Below are positions 28,946 to 41,489 of a stretch of DNA of 64,000 bases, piece by piece. The DNA comes from Tsukamurella sp. TY48 (GTDB lineage Bacteria > Actinomycetota > Actinomycetes > Mycobacteriales > Mycobacteriaceae). The position numbers and the translations under genes were made by a program. The DNA lies in NCBI RefSeq assembly GCF_019656655.1, contig NZ_BPMV01000001.1, positions 2,914,001-2,978,000 of the forward strand, read 5' to 3'. Below the pieces are notes generated by a model, which ran no database searches, was not told the origin of the DNA, and saw nothing but the letters and a program-made list of their open reading frames with translations. Numbering within the stretch: position 1 is the first letter of the stretch; each line of letters starts with the position of its first letter.

Positions 28946-30819
28946 GAGATCCACACCGCCACCGCGCCGATGAGTACCGCCGCCCCCGCCAGCATCGTGA
29001 GCGCGTAGCTGCGCGCGTACCCGGTCTGCCAGTGCCGCAACACACCCGACGCCCCGCGTACGCCCTCGGGAACCAGGCCCACCGCACCGTCGAGCGCCCT
29101 GTCCTCCACCGCCACCAGCGCGGCCGTCGCGGCCTGCCCGGGCCGCATGAAGACGGCCTCGTTGAGCGCATCGCCGTAGAGGTCCTGCCGCGCGGCGCGG
29201 GTGAGCGGGGAGACGTCCGACGGTGCCTGCTCGGGCACCGTCCGCGTGACGCGGACCGCCACCGCGACACCGATCGCGACGGCGCCCAGTACCAGCGCCG
29301 TGACCGCCCAGGCGGGGAGCAGGTGGTGCGCGGGCGGCGCGGTCCCCACCGCGGGCGCGAGGAAATCGGTGATCCGGCCGCCCACCATCAGCGCGGCGCC
29401 GGCGCCCACGCTGCCGACGGCGAGCACGATCATCGGCGCCGTCATCACGTGCGGCGATTCGTGCGGGTGCGCGTCCTCGCGCCACCGGCGCTCACCGAAG
29501 AAGGTGAGCACCATGACGCGGGTCATGTAGAAGCCGGTGATCCCGGCGCCGACGATCGCGGTGCCGCCCACCACGATCCCCCAGAATCCGCCCCGGCCCA
29601 GCGCGGCCTCGATGATGCCGTCCTTGGTGTAGAAACCCGAGAGCGGCGGAATCCCGATGATCGCCATATAGCCCAGGCCGAAGGTGACGGCGGTGATCGG
29701 CATGACGGAGCGCAGCCCGCCGTAGCGGCGCATATCGGTCTCGTCGTTCATCCCGTGCATCACCGACCCGGCACCCAGGAACAGTCCGGCCTTGAAGCAG
29801 CCGTGGGCGAGCAGGTGCGCGATCGCGAGCGCGTACCCGGCGGGGCCGAGGCCGGCGGCCAGCACCATGTACCCGATCTGGCTCATCGTCGACGCCGCCA
29901 GGGCCTTCTTGATGTCGTCCTTGGCGCAGCCGATCACGGCGCCGAAGAGCAGGGTCACGGTGCCCACGGCGAGCACGGCGCCCTGCGCGATCGGCGCCGC
30001 CTCGAAGACCGGGCCGGTGCGCACGATGAGGTACACGCCGGCGGTCACCATGGTGGCGGCGTGGATCAGCGCGGACACCGGGGTGGGGCCCTCCATCGCA
30101 TCGCCCAGCCAGCTCTGCAACGGGACCTGCGCCGATTTCGCGCACGCCGCCAGGAGCAGCAGGAGCCCGAGCCAGGTGATAGTGCTCGACTCCGCCTCAC
30201 CGGCGCGGGGGAGGAACCCGCCGAACGAGGTGGTGCCGAAGGCCGCGAGCGTCACCGCGACCGCCAGGGCCAGCCCCATGTCGCCGACGCGGTTGACCAC
30301 GAAGGCCTTCCGCGCCGCCGAGGCCGCGGAGGGCTTCTGCTGCCAGAAGCCGATCAGCAGGTACGAGGCCAGCCCCACGCCCTCCCATCCCAGGTAGAGG
30401 ACCACCAGATCATCGGCCAGCACCAGCACCAGCATGGCGCCGAGGAACAGGTTCAGATAGCCGAAGAAGCGGCGCCGTCCCGGATCGTCGGCCATGTACC
30501 CGATGGAGTACACGTGGATCAGCGTGCCCACGCCGGTGATCAGCAGGGCGAAGCACACCGACAACTGATCGAGCCGGAAGGCCAGGTCAACGGAGAGGGA
30601 GCCACCCGAGAACCAATGGTAGACAACGGTACCCACGGATCGATCGGCCACATCGCGGGACACCAGATCGGCGAACAGCACCGCCGACACCACGAACGAG
30701 GCCGCCGCGACCGCCGTGCCCAGCAGGTGTCCCCAGGCATCGGTCCGGCGCCCGCCGAGCAGTAGCAGCGCCGCTCCGGCGAGGGGGATCAGCGGCAGTG
30801 CCGCTATCAAAGCCGTCAC
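28942..30819 (-). CDS. nuoL: NADH-quinone oxidoreductase subunit L
   Basis: The 625-residue distal proton pump of complex I has the antiporter core [40 protein letters not shown] and [22 protein letters not shown]-terminal region beyond 500 includes the lateral helix. Alternative Mrp-type antiporters are excluded by position between nuoK and nuoM. ATG at 30819 is 3 bases after the nuoK stop. Confidence 0.97.
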   Translation of the reverse strand: MTALIAALPLIPLAGAALLLLGGRRTDAWGHLLGTAVAAASFVVSAVLFADLVSRDVADRSVGTVVYHWFSGGSLSVDLAFRLDQLSVCFALLITGVGTLIHVYSIGYMADDPGRRRFFGYLNLFLGAMLVLVLADDLVVLYLGWEGVGLASYLLIGFWQQKPSAASAARKAFVVNRVGDMGLALAVAVTLAAFGTTSFGGFLPRAGEAESSTITWLGLLLLLAACAKSAQVPLQSWLGDAMEGPTPVSALIHAATMVTAGVYLIVRTGPVFEAAPIAQGAVLAVGTVTLLFGAVIGCAKDDIKKALAASTMSQIGYMVLAAGLGPAGYALAIAHLLAHGCFKAGLFLGAGSVMHGMNDETDMRRYGGLRSVMPITAVTFGLGYMAIIGIPPLSGFYTKDGIIEAALGRGGFWGIVVGGTAIVGAGITGFYMTRVMVLTFFGERRWREDAHPHESPHVMTAPMIVLAVGSVGAGAALMVGGRITDFLAPAVGTAPPAHHLLPAWAVTALVLGAVAIGVAVAVRVTRTVPEQAPSDVSPLTRAARQDLYGDALNEAVFMRPGQAATAALVAVEDRALDGAVGLVPEGVRGASGVLRHWQTGYARSYALTMLAGAAVLIGAVAVWIS

Positions 30820-30822
30820 GGG

Positions 30823-31122
30823 TCACCGCCTCAGCAGGTGCGGCTCGTCGACGGACACCGACCTCCGGGCGCGGAAGATCGCGATGATGATGGCCAGGCC
30901 CACCACCACCTCCGCCGCGGCGACGACCATCGTGAAGAAGGCGAGCACCTGGCCCTGCGGGACGGCGTGCAGGCGCCCGGCGGTCACCAGCGCGAGATTG
31001 GCGGCGTTGAGCATCAGCTCGACGCACATGAACACCACGATGGCGTTGCGGCGCAGCAGGACCCCGGCGGAGCCGATCGCGAAGAGCAACGCCGCGAGGT
31101 ACAGGTACAGGTGCGGGTTCAC
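30823..31122 (-). CDS. nuoK: NADH-quinone oxidoreductase subunit K
   Basis: The product is 99 residues, the usual NuoK length, with three membrane segments. It contains [20 protein letters not shown] with the two Glu-containing membrane motifs used for proton transfer (the second in [16 protein letters not shown]). GTG at 31122 overlaps the nuoJ stop by 4 bases. Confidence 0.97.
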   Translation of the reverse strand: MNPHLYLYLAALLFAIGSAGVLLRRNAIVVFMCVELMLNAANLALVTAGRLHAVPQGQVLAFFTMVVAAAEVVVGLAIIIAIFRARRSVSVDEPHLLRR

Positions 31123-31892
31123 GACGTCACCTCCGTGCGGGAGGCGGGATCGTCGTCGAGGGTGCGCGGCCGGCCGGCGAGCTCGCGGCGCTGCCCCGGG
31201 GCGCGCGGGGTGAGCGTGCGGTTCACCGAATCCGCCGCGGGCGTGCCGTCGGGCAGCAGGGCCGGGAGGTCGACGGCGTTGCCGCGGGCGTACACACCGG
31301 GGTTCGGCAGCGGGGTCGCGCGGCGGCCGTCCTGGAATCGGCGGATGGACTGCTCGCGCTGGGACAGTGCGGTGGAGAGCTTGTCGCGGTGGGCGAGGAT
31401 CATCGCACCGAGCGTCGCCGTGATGAGCAGCGCCGCCGTCAGCTCGAAGGCCCACACGTACCGCACGAAGACGGTGTCCGCGAGCGCCTCCACCGAGTTC
31501 GGGGGGTACTGCGGCGGCATGCCGTTCACGGGCCGCGGGATCGGCAGCGTGGCACGGGCGATGAGGGTCACCAGCAGCAGGCCGAATCCGGTGCCCGCGA
31601 TCGCGGCGGCCACGCGATGCCCGCGCAGGGTCTCGACCAACGAATCCGACGAGTCGACGCCCACCAGCATCACCACGAACAGGAACAGCATCATGACGGC
31701 GCCGGTGTACACCACCACCTGGACCACGCCGAGGAACATCGCGCCCTGCGCCAGGTACGCCACGGCCAGCAGGATCATGGTGGCCGCCAGGCACAGCGCC
31801 GAGTACACGGCCTTCGACGCCAGCACCACGCCGAGGGCGAACAGCACCGCGGGGATCGCGACGATCCAGAAGGCCACCTCTTCTCCGGTCAC
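31119..31892 (-). CDS. nuoJ: NADH-quinone oxidoreductase subunit J
   Basis: The 257-residue protein is longer than the roughly 180 residues of E. coli NuoJ because of a polar C-terminal extension (about 175-257). The N-terminal half has five hydrophobic segments and [20 protein letters not shown]-like and [16 protein letters not shown] segments typical of NuoJ. ATG at 31892 overlaps nuoI by 4 bases. Actinobacterial NuoJ proteins often carry such extensions. Confidence 0.95.
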   Translation of the reverse strand: MTGEEVAFWIVAIPAVLFALGVVLASKAVYSALCLAATMILLAVAYLAQGAMFLGVVQVVVYTGAVMMLFLFVVMLVGVDSSDSLVETLRGHRVAAAIAGTGFGLLLVTLIARATLPIPRPVNGMPPQYPPNSVEALADTVFVRYVWAFELTAALLITATLGAMILAHRDKLSTALSQREQSIRRFQDGRRATPLPNPGVYARGNAVDLPALLPDGTPAADSVNRTLTPRAPGQRRELAGRPRTLDDDPASRTEVTS

Positions 31893-32392
31893 GAGTCCAC
31901 CTCGCCGCGGTAGTAGTCGGCCGCGGAGGTGCCCGGGCGCATCGCGTGCGGCGGCGGCTCCTCGCCGGGATTCAGCGGGGCGAGCAGGTGGTCCTTGTCG
32001 TAGATCAGCTCGGCCCGCTCACCGTCGGCCATCTCGTACTCGTTGGTCATCGTCAGTGCGCGGGTGGGGCACGCCTCCACGCACAACCCGCAGCCGATGC
32101 ACCGCAGGTAGTTGATCTGATACACCCGGCCGTACCGCTCGCCGGGGGAGTACCGCTCCTCCTCGGTGTTGTCGGCGCCCTCCACGTAGATGGCATCCGC
32201 GGGACAGCTCCACGCGCACAGCTCGCAGCCGATGCACTTCTCCAACCCGTCCGCGTACCGGTTGAGCTGGTGCCGGCCGTGATAGCGCTCGGCGGTCGGC
32301 TCCTTCTGCTCCGGATAGCTCTCGGTGACCGGTTTGCTGAGCATCGTGCGCAGGGTGACACCGAAACCGCCGAGACCGAGGGGATCAGCCAT
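31889..32392 (-). CDS. nuoI: NADH-quinone oxidoreductase subunit I
   Basis: The 167-residue ferredoxin-like subunit has two 4Fe-4S motifs, [12 protein letters not shown] and [12 protein letters not shown], for clusters N6a and N6b that carry electrons toward NuoB. ATG at 32392 overlaps the nuoH end by 8 bases (32385-32392). Length and order fit. Confidence 0.97.
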   Translation of the reverse strand: MADPLGLGGFGVTLRTMLSKPVTESYPEQKEPTAERYHGRHQLNRYADGLEKCIGCELCAWSCPADAIYVEGADNTEEERYSPGERYGRVYQINYLRCIGCGLCVEACPTRALTMTNEYEMADGERAELIYDKDHLLAPLNPGEEPPPHAMRPGTSAADYYRGEVDS

Positions 32393-33692
32393 GGGACACC
32401 TCCTGGGACTTCGGTGCGGGATGCGCGGACTCGGGCAGGTACTGGCCGGGCAGCGGGGGCACCGGGAAGCCGCCCGCCATCGGGTCGAAGGGCAGCGAAT
32501 AGGTCTGCGGATCAGGTGGACCGGGCGGTTCCTGCTGCCGCCGGTGGCGCAGCGCCAGCACGCCGATCACGCCGAGCGTGAAGACCACCGAGACCACGGG
32601 GGCGAGCACCGTGACGTCGTTGCCCTCCAGCGCCCAGGCCTGGACCCCGCCGGCCACCAGCACCCACACCAGCGCGCTCGGGATCAACAGCTGCCAGCCG
32701 AACCGCATGAACTGGTCGTACCGCAGCCGGGGCAGCGTGGTGCGCAGCCAGATGAACCCGAACAGGAACACCCACACCTTCGCCACGAACCACACCACCG
32801 GCCACCAGCCGGAATTCGCGCCGTCCCACAGGTTCAGCGGCCACGGTGCGTGCCACCCGCCGAGGAACAGCGTCGTGGCCAACGCCGAGACGGTGGTCAT
32901 GTTCACGTACTCCGCGAGCATGAACATGGCGAACTTCAGCGAGCTGTACTCGGTGTGGAAGCCGCCCACCAGCTCGCCCTCGGCCTCGGGCAGGTCGAAG
33001 GGGGCGCGGTTGGTCTCGCCCACCATGGAGATCACGTACACCGCGAACGAGGGCAGCAGCAGGAAGATGTACCAGGTGCCGTCCTGTGCGGCGACGATGC
33101 CGGAGGTGGCCATCGTGCCCGCGTACAGGAAGACCGCCGCGAACGACAGGCCCATCGCCACCTCGTAGCTGATCACCTGTGCGGTGGAACGCAACCCGCC
33201 GAGCAGGGGGTAGGTCGATCCCGAGGACCAACCGGCCAGCACAATGCCGTACACCCCGATGCTGGTGACCGCCAGGATGTAGAGCACCGCCACGGGGAGA
33301 TCAGTGAGCTGCAGGGGAGTGCGGGTGCCGAGGATCGAGACCTCGGGGCCGAAGGGGATCACCGCGAAGGCGAGGAAGGCGGGGATGGTCGCGATGATCG
33401 GTGCCAGCAGGTACACCGGCTTGTCGACGCCGTTCGGGGTGATGCCCTCCTTGAGCGCGAGCTTGATGCCGTCCGCCAGCGATTGCAGGATGCCGAACGG
33501 CCCCAGTCGGTTCGGTCCGTACCGATGCTGCATCCGCGCCATCACCTTGCGTTCGATGAGGATCGCGGACAGCACGGTGAGGACGAGGAAGGCGAACACC
33601 GCCACGGCCTTGAGCAGGATCAGCCACAGCGGGTCCCGGCCGAAGGCCGAGAGGTCCACGGTCTCGTGCGGTCCGATCGCGGGCAGGCTCAT
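32385..33692 (-). CDS. nuoH: NADH-quinone oxidoreductase subunit H
   Basis: The product is 435 residues from ATG at 33692. The quinone-site membrane subunit shows [60 protein letters not shown] (family signature) and a C-terminal Gln/Pro-rich tail (about 370-435) not found in E. coli. The start overlaps nuoG by 4 bases. Confidence 0.97.
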   Translation of the reverse strand: MSLPAIGPHETVDLSAFGRDPLWLILLKAVAVFAFLVLTVLSAILIERKVMARMQHRYGPNRLGPFGILQSLADGIKLALKEGITPNGVDKPVYLLAPIIATIPAFLAFAVIPFGPEVSILGTRTPLQLTDLPVAVLYILAVTSIGVYGIVLAGWSSGSTYPLLGGLRSTAQVISYEVAMGLSFAAVFLYAGTMATSGIVAAQDGTWYIFLLLPSFAVYVISMVGETNRAPFDLPEAEGELVGGFHTEYSSLKFAMFMLAEYVNMTTVSALATTLFLGGWHAPWPLNLWDGANSGWWPVVWFVAKVWVFLFGFIWLRTTLPRLRYDQFMRFGWQLLIPSALVWVLVAGGVQAWALEGNDVTVLAPVVSVVFTLGVIGVLALRHRRQQEPPGPPDPQTYSLPFDPMAGGFPVPPLPGQYLPESAHPAPKSQEVSHG

Positions 33693-36004
33693 GGCGCCGC
33701 CTCGATCCGCACCACGGCGCCCCAACCCGCGCCGAGGGTCTCGCACACGGTGCTGCCGGGCGAGTTCCGCGGAAGCCACACCACCCGGTCGGGCATGTCC
33801 GTCACGACGAGCGGCAGCGTGATCGCACCGCGGTCCGTGGACACGGTCACGGAATCGACGGCACCGATCTCCGCCGCCGTAGCGGCCGACAGCCGCGCCA
33901 CGGGCGGCCGGGCCGTGGCCGCGAGGTTCGGCTCACCGTCCTGTCCGCGGCCCAGGTCGAGCAGCTGCCGCCAGGTGGCGAGCAGGGCCTCGCCGGGTCC
34001 GGGCTCCGGCACCGGAACGGGCGCAACGGGTTCGACGGTGCGCCCCGTGGCCGCGTTCCCGAGCGCGGCGAGTGCGGCCGCGGCACCGTCGGCGTCGGTG
34101 AACCCCAGATCGACGCCCAACGCGGCGGCCAGCACCGCGAGTACCCGAGCATCCGGCAGCGCGCCGGGGGCGGGGAGCGCGGCGTCGAACCGGCGATCGC
34201 GGCCCTCCCAATCGCGGAAGGTGCCGGAACGCTGCGCCACCGTCGCCACCGGCAGCACCACGTCGGCGCGGGCGGTGACGGCGGACGCGCGTTGCTCCAG
34301 GCTCACCACGAAACCGGCCTCCAGGGCGCGGCGCGCGGCCTCGGGACGGGGCAGGTCGGAGACCTCCACGGCGCCGCAGACGAGTGCCGATAACTCGCCC
34401 GCCTCGGCGGCGGCGAGGATCGCCCCGGTGTCGCGGCCGGGCGTGGCCGGGACCTCGGTGCGCCACAGCTTTTCGAGGTCGGCGCGGTGCGCGGGGTCGT
34501 CGATGCTGCGGCCGCCGGGAAGCAGATTCGGCAGGGCCCCCGCGGCCACCGCGCCCGGTTCGCCGGCGCGGCGGGGGATCCACGCCAGGCGGGCCCCGGT
34601 GGTGGCGGCGAGCGCGACTGCCGCCGAGAACGCGCCCGGTGCCTCCGCGAGCCGCTCGCCGACGAGGATGACGGCACCGTCGGGCAACCGGTCGGCGAGC
34701 CCGGCGAGGCCCCGCGCCTCCTCGCCCGGCCGGCAGGGGATCAGCTCGCCGCGGAGCCGACCCAGGCCGCGGGAGGCGTAGGGGGCCACGGACAGCACGC
34801 ACGTGCTGCCGGAGCGGACCGCCTTGCGCAGCCGCAGGTGCACGATCGGCGACTCCTCCTCCGGTTCGAGGCCCGCGAGCAGCACCACCGGCGCGGACTC
34901 CAGGTCGGCGTAGGTGACCCCGCCCGCGGCGCCGGAACCCAGGAACGCCGCCTCCTCCGCGCTGTGCGCCCGGATCCGGAAGTCGACATCGTTGGTGCGC
35001 AGGGCCACCCGCGCGAAGGCCGAGTAGGCGTACAGGTCCTCGACGGTGCCGCGGCCCCCGGCCAGGACCGCCGCGGTCCGCCCGCGCAGTCCCGCGGCCG
35101 CGGCGGCGATCGCCTCGGGCCAGGACGCCGGGGCGAGCGCACCGTCGGCCCCGCGGACCAGCGGCGTGGTGATCCGGTCCGGCATCGTGGCGTAGCCGAA
35201 CGCCCAGCGGCCCTTGTCGCAGTTCCACTCCTCGTTGACCTCCGCGTCCTCGCCTGCGAGGCGGCGCAGCACCTCGCCGCGGCGGTGGTCCACCCGCAGC
35301 GAACAGCCGCTCGCGCAGTGCTCGCACGCCGAGGGCGTGGACGTGAGATCGAAGGGCCGGGCCCGGAACCGGTAGTCGGTGGAGGTGAGCGCGCCCACCG
35401 GGCAGATCTGCACCGTGTTCCCGGAGAAGTAGGAGTCCAGCGGTTCATCGCCCGCCGTGCCCACCTGCTGCAGGGCGCCGCGATCGAGCAACTCGATGAA
35501 ATCGTCACCGGCGATCTCGTCGGCGAAGCGGGTGCACCGCGCGCACAGCACGCACCGTTCGCGGTCGAGCAGCACCTCGGCGGAGATCGGGATCGGCTTG
35601 GGGTAGGTGCGCTTATCCGCCGCGGGGAAACGCGAGACGGCACGGCCGGCCGACATCGCCTGGTTCTGCAGCGGGCACTCGCCGCCCTTGTCGCACACCG
35701 GACAGTCCAGCGGATGGTTGACCAGCAGCAGCTCCATCACGCTGCGCTGCGCACCCGCCGCTTCCGCCGAGGTGGCCTGCGTGCGCACCACCATCCCGTC
35801 CGTCACGGTGGTGGTGCACGAGGCGAGCGGCTTGCGCTGGCCCTCCACATCGACCAGGCACTGTCGGCACGCGCCCGCGGGTGCCAGCAGCGGATGATCG
35901 CAGAACCGGGGGATCGCGATGCCCAACTGTTCAGCCGCGCGGATCACCAGAGTGCCAGGCGGGACCTCGATCTCGATGCCGTCGATGCTCGCCTTCACCG
36001 TCAC
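33689..36004 (-). CDS. nuoG: NADH-quinone oxidoreductase subunit G
   Basis: The 771-residue protein (GTG at 36004) has the N-terminal 2Fe-2S site ([20 protein letters not shown]), the N5 His-Cys site [14 protein letters not shown], two Cys motifs [10 protein letters not shown] and CPVGA, then a molybdopterin-oxidoreductase-like part. The extra N7 cluster motif CEHCASGC...NC (four Cys) is present, as in several bacteria. It passes electrons from NuoF through the peripheral arm. The start overlaps the nuoF stop by 4 bases. Confidence 0.97.
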   Translation of the reverse strand: MTVKASIDGIEIEVPPGTLVIRAAEQLGIAIPRFCDHPLLAPAGACRQCLVDVEGQRKPLASCTTTVTDGMVVRTQATSAEAAGAQRSVMELLLVNHPLDCPVCDKGGECPLQNQAMSAGRAVSRFPAADKRTYPKPIPISAEVLLDRERCVLCARCTRFADEIAGDDFIELLDRGALQQVGTAGDEPLDSYFSGNTVQICPVGALTSTDYRFRARPFDLTSTPSACEHCASGCSLRVDHRRGEVLRRLAGEDAEVNEEWNCDKGRWAFGYATMPDRITTPLVRGADGALAPASWPEAIAAAAAGLRGRTAAVLAGGRGTVEDLYAYSAFARVALRTNDVDFRIRAHSAEEAAFLGSGAAGGVTYADLESAPVVLLAGLEPEEESPIVHLRLRKAVRSGSTCVLSVAPYASRGLGRLRGELIPCRPGEEARGLAGLADRLPDGAVILVGERLAEAPGAFSAAVALAATTGARLAWIPRRAGEPGAVAAGALPNLLPGGRSIDDPAHRADLEKLWRTEVPATPGRDTGAILAAAEAGELSALVCGAVEVSDLPRPEAARRALEAGFVVSLEQRASAVTARADVVLPVATVAQRSGTFRDWEGRDRRFDAALPAPGALPDARVLAVLAAALGVDLGFTDADGAAAALAALGNAATGRTVEPVAPVPVPEPGPGEALLATWRQLLDLGRGQDGEPNLAATARPPVARLSAATAAEIGAVDSVTVSTDRGAITLPLVVTDMPDRVVWLPRNSPGSTVCETLGAGWGAVVRIEAAP

Positions 36005-37338
36005 AGCGCACCTCCCGAGACCGGTGCCTCGCGCATCGCCGCCGCCGGATCGAAGGGGCACGCGCCCTCGGTCACGTGCCGCTCGTACTCCTCGCGGAAG
36101 TACTGCAGCGAACTCAGGATCGGGCTCGCGGCACCGTCGCCCAGCGCGCAGAAGGCCTTGCCCAGCACGCCGTCGGCCACATCGGCGAGGGTCTGCAGGT
36201 CCTGCTGCTCGCCCTCGCCCCGCTCCAACCGGCGCAGCAGCCGCACCAGCCAGTACGTGCCCTCGCGGCACGGCGTGCACTTGCCGCAGGATTCGTGGGC
36301 GTAGAACTCCAGCCAGCGCAGTACCGCTCGCACCACGCACACCGTGTCGTCGAAGATCTGCAGCGCCTTGGTGCCCAGCATCGAACCCGCGCCGGCCACG
36401 CCCTCGTAGTCCAGGGGCACGTCCAGGTGTTCCGCGGTGAGCAGCGGGGTCGACGATCCGCCCGGCGTCCAGAACTTCAGCTCGTGACCCGGCCGCACCC
36501 CGCCCGCGAGCTCCAGCATCTCGCGCAGCGTGACGCCGAGCGCCGCCTCGTACTGGCCGGGCCGCACCACGTGCCCGGAGATCGAGTACAGCGTGAAACC
36601 GGGCGACTTCTCCGTGCCCATGGTGCGGAACCAGTCGGCGCCGTTCGCCAGGATCGCCGGCACACTGGCGATGGACTCGACGTTGTTGACGCACGTGGGC
36701 GAGGCGTAGAGGCCCGCGACGGCGGGGAAGGGCGGACGGAGTCGGGGCTGGCCCCGGCGCCCCTCCAGCGAATCGAGCAGCGCGGTCTCCTCACCGCAGA
36801 TGTACGCGCCCGCACCGCCGTGCACCGTGAGGTCCAGAGAGAAACCGTCGCCGAGCGGCGCTCCGAGATACCCCGCCGCATAGGCCTCCGCGACCGCGGC
36901 CCGGAGCCGGCGCTGCACCCCCAGCACCTCGCCACGGACGTAGATGAAGGCGTGCCGCGCGCGGATCGCGTACGACGCGATGATCACGCCCTCCACCAGC
37001 GTGTGCGGGGTGGCGAACATCAGCGGCATGTCCTTGCAGGTGCCCGGTTCCGATTCGTCGGCGTTCACCACCAGGTAGTGCGGCTTATCGGCACCGGGCT
37101 TCGGCTCCTCGCCCTCGCGCAGCTGCGGGATGAAGCTCCACTTGAGCCCGGTGGGGAAACCCGCGCCGCCGCGGCCCCGCAGACCGGCGTCCTTGACCAG
37201 CTCGATCACCGCGTCCGGCGCCATCGCCAGCGCGCGATCCAGGCCGCGGTAGCCGCCCGCGGCACGGTACGAGTCCAGGGTCCAGGGCTCGGGATCGCCC
37301 CAGTGCGCGGTCAGCACGGGGGTCAGGTGCGCGGTCAC
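36001..37338 (-). CDS. nuoF: NADH-quinone oxidoreductase subunit F
   Basis: The product has 445 residues from GTG at 37338. NADH- and FMN-binding subunit: [16 protein letters not shown] (FMN/NADH glycine loop), [19 protein letters not shown], and the N3 iron-sulfur motif [12 protein letters not shown]. It oxidises NADH in the cytosol. The start overlaps nuoE by 4 bases. Confidence 0.97.
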   Translation of the reverse strand: MTAHLTPVLTAHWGDPEPWTLDSYRAAGGYRGLDRALAMAPDAVIELVKDAGLRGRGGAGFPTGLKWSFIPQLREGEEPKPGADKPHYLVVNADESEPGTCKDMPLMFATPHTLVEGVIIASYAIRARHAFIYVRGEVLGVQRRLRAAVAEAYAAGYLGAPLGDGFSLDLTVHGGAGAYICGEETALLDSLEGRRGQPRLRPPFPAVAGLYASPTCVNNVESIASVPAILANGADWFRTMGTEKSPGFTLYSISGHVVRPGQYEAALGVTLREMLELAGGVRPGHELKFWTPGGSSTPLLTAEHLDVPLDYEGVAGAGSMLGTKALQIFDDTVCVVRAVLRWLEFYAHESCGKCTPCREGTYWLVRLLRRLERGEGEQQDLQTLADVADGVLGKAFCALGDGAASPILSSLQYFREEYERHVTEGACPFDPAAAMREAPVSGGAL

Positions 37339-38053
37339 GACGGTGCCCCCTTCGCGGCCCGCAGGCCCTCCAGGGTGGGTGCGCCGCCGGCGCCCGACGC
37401 GGAGACCGCGCCGGGGCGGTCGTCGTCGAATCCGGCCAGCAGGCGGGAGGTCTCGCGGAAGGGAAGCAGCGGCGCGCCGCGGGTGGGCGACGGTGCCGTG
37501 CCCGCCCGGAGGGCGTCGACGAGGGCGCGGGCGCTCGCCACGGTCTGATCGTCGAAGAACTCCCAGTTGACCATGATCACCGGCGCGTAATCGCAGGCGG
37601 CGTTGCATTCGATCCGCTCGACGGTGACCTTGCCGTCGGCGGTGGTCCCTCCGGGCTCGATACCGAGGTGATCGCACAGCGAGGAGAGGATCGCGTCGCC
37701 GCCGAGCACGGCGCAGAGCGTGGTGGTGCACACGCCCACCAGGTACTCGCCGGTGGGGCCGCGCCGGTACATGGAGTAGAAGGTGGCCACCGACACCACA
37801 TCGGCCGCCGTGAGATCCAGGGTGCGGGCGCAGAATTCGATCCCCGCGGGGGTGATGTAGCCGTCCTCCGATTGCACCAGGTGCAGCAGCGGAAGCAGCG
37901 CCGACCTGGGCTCGGGGTACCGCGCGATCAGGACGGCCGCGTCGGCGCCGAGCCGGTCGGCGACATCGGCGGGGTACTCGGTGGGGGCGCCGGGCCGGTA
38001 TAGTTGCACCGATTCGTGCTGCCGTGCACCGAATTCCAGGAAGACGGGCTCGC

Positions 38054-38057
<4 letters not shown>
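37335..38057 (-). CDS. nuoE: NADH-quinone oxidoreductase subunit E
   Basis: The 240-residue 2Fe-2S (N1a) subunit shows thioredoxin-like [15 protein letters not shown]-type segment, [15 protein letters not shown] and [13 protein letters not shown]-terminal tail of about 40 residues ([12 protein letters not shown], then Gly/Ala-rich) extends past the usual end, as in actinobacteria. ATG at 38057 overlaps nuoD by 4 bases. Confidence 0.96.
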
Positions 38058-39330
<1,273 letters not shown>

Positions 39331-39334
<4 letters not shown>

Positions 39335-40050
39335 GAGTACGACCTCCGCGATTCGGGCGGCGCCACCTGGGCCCCGAGGAATTCGACGCCGATTCCGCCC
39401 AGCGGGTAGTCCTTGCGCTGCGGGTGCCCGTCCCAATCGTCGGGCATCTCGATGCGGGTGAGTGACGGGTGTCCGTCGAAGACGATCCCGAAGAAGTCGT
39501 AGGTCTCCCGCTCGTGCCAGTCCACGGTGGGATACACGGCGAACAGCGACGGGACGTGCGGATCGGCATCGGGGCAGCGGGTTTCGAGCCGTAGCCGCCG
39601 GCCGTGGGTGATGGACTGCAGATGCGTCACCGCGCGCAGCTCGGCGCCCGGGTCCTCGGGGAAGTGCACGCCCGAGGTGCCCAGGCACATCTCGAATCGC
39701 AGCTGCGGATCGTCGCGCAGCAGCCGCGCCACGGCCACGAGGTGCTCGCGCGGCACCTGCAGCGTGACCTCGCCGCGGTGCACCACCACCGCGTCCACCG
39801 CATCGGCGAAGGGTGGCGCACCCTCGTGCTCGGAGAGCGCCTCGCGCAGCCGGGCCAGCACCCCGTCGTACCCGTCCGGGAGCGGCTCGGCGCCCGGTCC
39901 GGGCATCGCGACGGGGCGCCTGATGCGGCCGTACCCCGAGGTGTCGCCGGTGCCGCTGGAGCCGAACATGCCCTCTCTGGTGCGCACCACATCCGGTGCC
40001 GGACCGGCGGGTTCGACCGCACCGTCGGGTGTTTCGGGAGTGTCGGTCAT
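39331..40050 (-). CDS. nuoC: NADH-quinone oxidoreductase subunit C
   Basis: The 239-residue 30-kDa subunit has a Pro/Gly-rich N-terminal extension (about 1-50) and the core with [20 protein letters not shown] and [16 protein letters not shown], conserved in the family. Separate nuoC and nuoD genes (no fusion) are typical for actinobacteria. ATG at 40050 overlaps nuoB by 4 bases. Confidence 0.97.
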
Positions 40051-40601
40051 CGCAACAGTCCCCGGAGTTCGATGGTGGGCGTGGCGGCGAGGGCGGCGGC
40101 CTCGGCGGCGCGGCGGGCCTCCTCGCGGTTGCTGCCCATGGGGGTGTGCGCCACCTTCTCGTGCAGCGCGATCAGCGCGTTGAGCAGCATCTCCGGGCGG
40201 GGCGGGCAGCCGGGGAGGTAGATGTCCACGGGAACCACGTGGTCCACTCCCTGCACGATGGCGTAGTTGTTGAACATGCCGCCCGAGCTGGCGCACACCC
40301 CCATGGCCAGAACCCATTTCGGCTCGGCCATCTGGTCGTACACCTGTCGCAGTACCGGCGCCATCTTCTGGCTGACCCGTCCGGCGACGATCATGAGGTC
40401 GGCCTGCCGGGGCGAGGCGCGGAAGGCCTCCATGCCGAACCGGGCGATGTCGAACCGCGGGCCGGTGGTGGCCATCATCTCGATGGCGCAGCACGCCAGG
40501 CCGAAGGTGGCCGGCCACAGGGAACCCTTCCGTGCGTACCCCGCCACCGTCTCCAGAGTCGACAGCAGGAAGCCGCCGGGGACCTTGTCCTCTAATCCCA
40601 T
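40047..40601 (-). CDS. nuoB: NADH-quinone oxidoreductase subunit B
   Basis: The 184-residue protein holds the terminal 4Fe-4S cluster N2. It has the tandem Cys in [27 protein letters not shown] and the conserved [13 protein letters not shown]. It passes electrons to quinone. ATG at 40601 overlaps nuoA by 10 bases. Confidence 0.97.
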   Translation of the reverse strand: MGLEDKVPGGFLLSTLETVAGYARKGSLWPATFGLACCAIEMMATTGPRFDIARFGMEAFRASPRQADLMIVAGRVSQKMAPVLRQVYDQMAEPKWVLAMGVCASSGGMFNNYAIVQGVDHVVPVDIYLPGCPPRPEMLLNALIALHEKVAHTPMGSNREEARRAAEAAALAATPTIELRGLLR

Positions 40602-40951
40602 TCGAGACCGCCTCGGCGCCATTCGTAGGCATAGGCGACGGACACGTTCACCAGGAACAGGGCCATCGCGAGGAGCCCGTAGAAACCGAGCACATCGAAG
40701 TGCACGGCCCACGGATAGAGGAAGACGATCTCGATGTCGAAGATGATGAAGAGCATCGCCGTGAGGTAGAACTTCACCGGGAAGCGGCCGCCGCCCGTGG
40801 GATGCGGCGACGGATCGATGCCGCACTCGTAGGCCTCGAGCTTGGCCCGGTTGCGGCGCCGGGGCCCCACGTACCGCGCCACTCCGACTGAGAACACGGC
40901 GAAGGCCGTCGCGATCGCCCCCAGTACCAGGATCGGCACGTACGGATTCAC
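40592..40951 (-). CDS. nuoA: NADH-quinone oxidoreductase subunit A
   Basis: The 119-residue membrane subunit (three segments) has [19 protein letters not shown], whose Cys marks the conserved quinone-site loop, and [17 protein letters not shown] with the conserved acidic residues. It is the first of fourteen nuo genes in order A-N. A palindrome and a -10-like element lie 70-90 bases upstream. Confidence 0.97.
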   Translation of the reverse strand: MNPYVPILVLGAIATAFAVFSVGVARYVGPRRRNRAKLEAYECGIDPSPHPTGGGRFPVKFYLTAMLFIIFDIEIVFLYPWAVHFDVLGFYGLLAMALFLVNVSVAYAYEWRRGGLEWD

Positions 40952-41019
40952 GGCCCTGCTCCCTCCGCTGTGTGTGCGAAAAGCCGAAGGGGAGAACCGG
41001 TTAGGCCACCCTGACTTCG

Positions 41020-41043
41020 GTTGTGAGCTACATCACAACTATA
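41020..41043 (-). promoter_or_regulatory. CRP/FNR-like palindrome overlapping a -10 element before nuoA
   Basis: GTTGTGA-GCTACA-TCACAAC (41020-41039) is a perfect inverted repeat matching the CRP core TGTGA-N6-TCACA. On the minus strand TATAGT (complement of 41038-41043), a -10-like hexamer, directly adjoins and slightly overlaps it, about 70 bases ahead of nuoA. A regulator bound here would overlap the start site, consistent with repression. Confidence 0.6.
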
Positions 41044-41066
41044 GGTCTGAAGCCTGGGTACGGGTT

Positions 41067-41489
41067 CTATTCGCGGAATTCGGCGGCGGTGTGTCGGCCG
41101 GCGGCCGCCATGAGGAGCCCCGCGGCGGCGCCGGCCAACGCGAACGGATCCAGCGGATGCGAGACCCAGGCGTCGGCGTGCGACCACGTGGCGAGCCATC
41201 CGTCCGCCTTGCGGGCCGTGATCACCAGGATCGGCGGGCAGGGCTCGATCTCATCGCGGAGCTGTCGCGCCAGTCCGATGCCGCCGGTGGGTGCCGCCTC
41301 GCCGTCGAGGATCGCCAGATCGATCCCGCCCTCGTCGAGGCGGGTGATCACGGTGGGCGCGGTCGCGGTCTCGATCACGGTGATCGGGGGCAGATCGGGA
41401 GAGGGGCGGCTGCCCAGCGCGGCGATGATCTCCGCGCGGTGCTGCGCGTGGGAGCTGTAGATGAGGACGAGCGGGCCGGCGCCGGTCAT
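41067..41489 (-). CDS. Atypical receiver-domain protein upstream of nuo (Rv3143-like)
   Basis: The 140-residue stand-alone receiver keeps the phospho-accepting Asp62 in IDLAILDGE. The usual acidic pair near the N-terminus reads SS (LIYSSHA), and the conserved Lys near the C-terminus reads His (WVSHPLDP). It therefore may not be phosphorylated normally. M. tuberculosis Rv3143 has the same position before nuo. The 4-base overlap at 41486-41489 puts it in one transcript with the upstream oxygenase gene. It may act as a regulator or partner rather than a classical response regulator. Confidence 0.75.
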   Translation of the reverse strand: MTGAGPLVLIYSSHAQHRAEIIAALGSRPSPDLPPITVIETATAPTVITRLDEGGIDLAILDGEAAPTGGIGLARQLRDEIEPCPPILVITARKADGWLATWSHADAWVSHPLDPFALAGAAAGLLMAAAGRHTAAEFRE

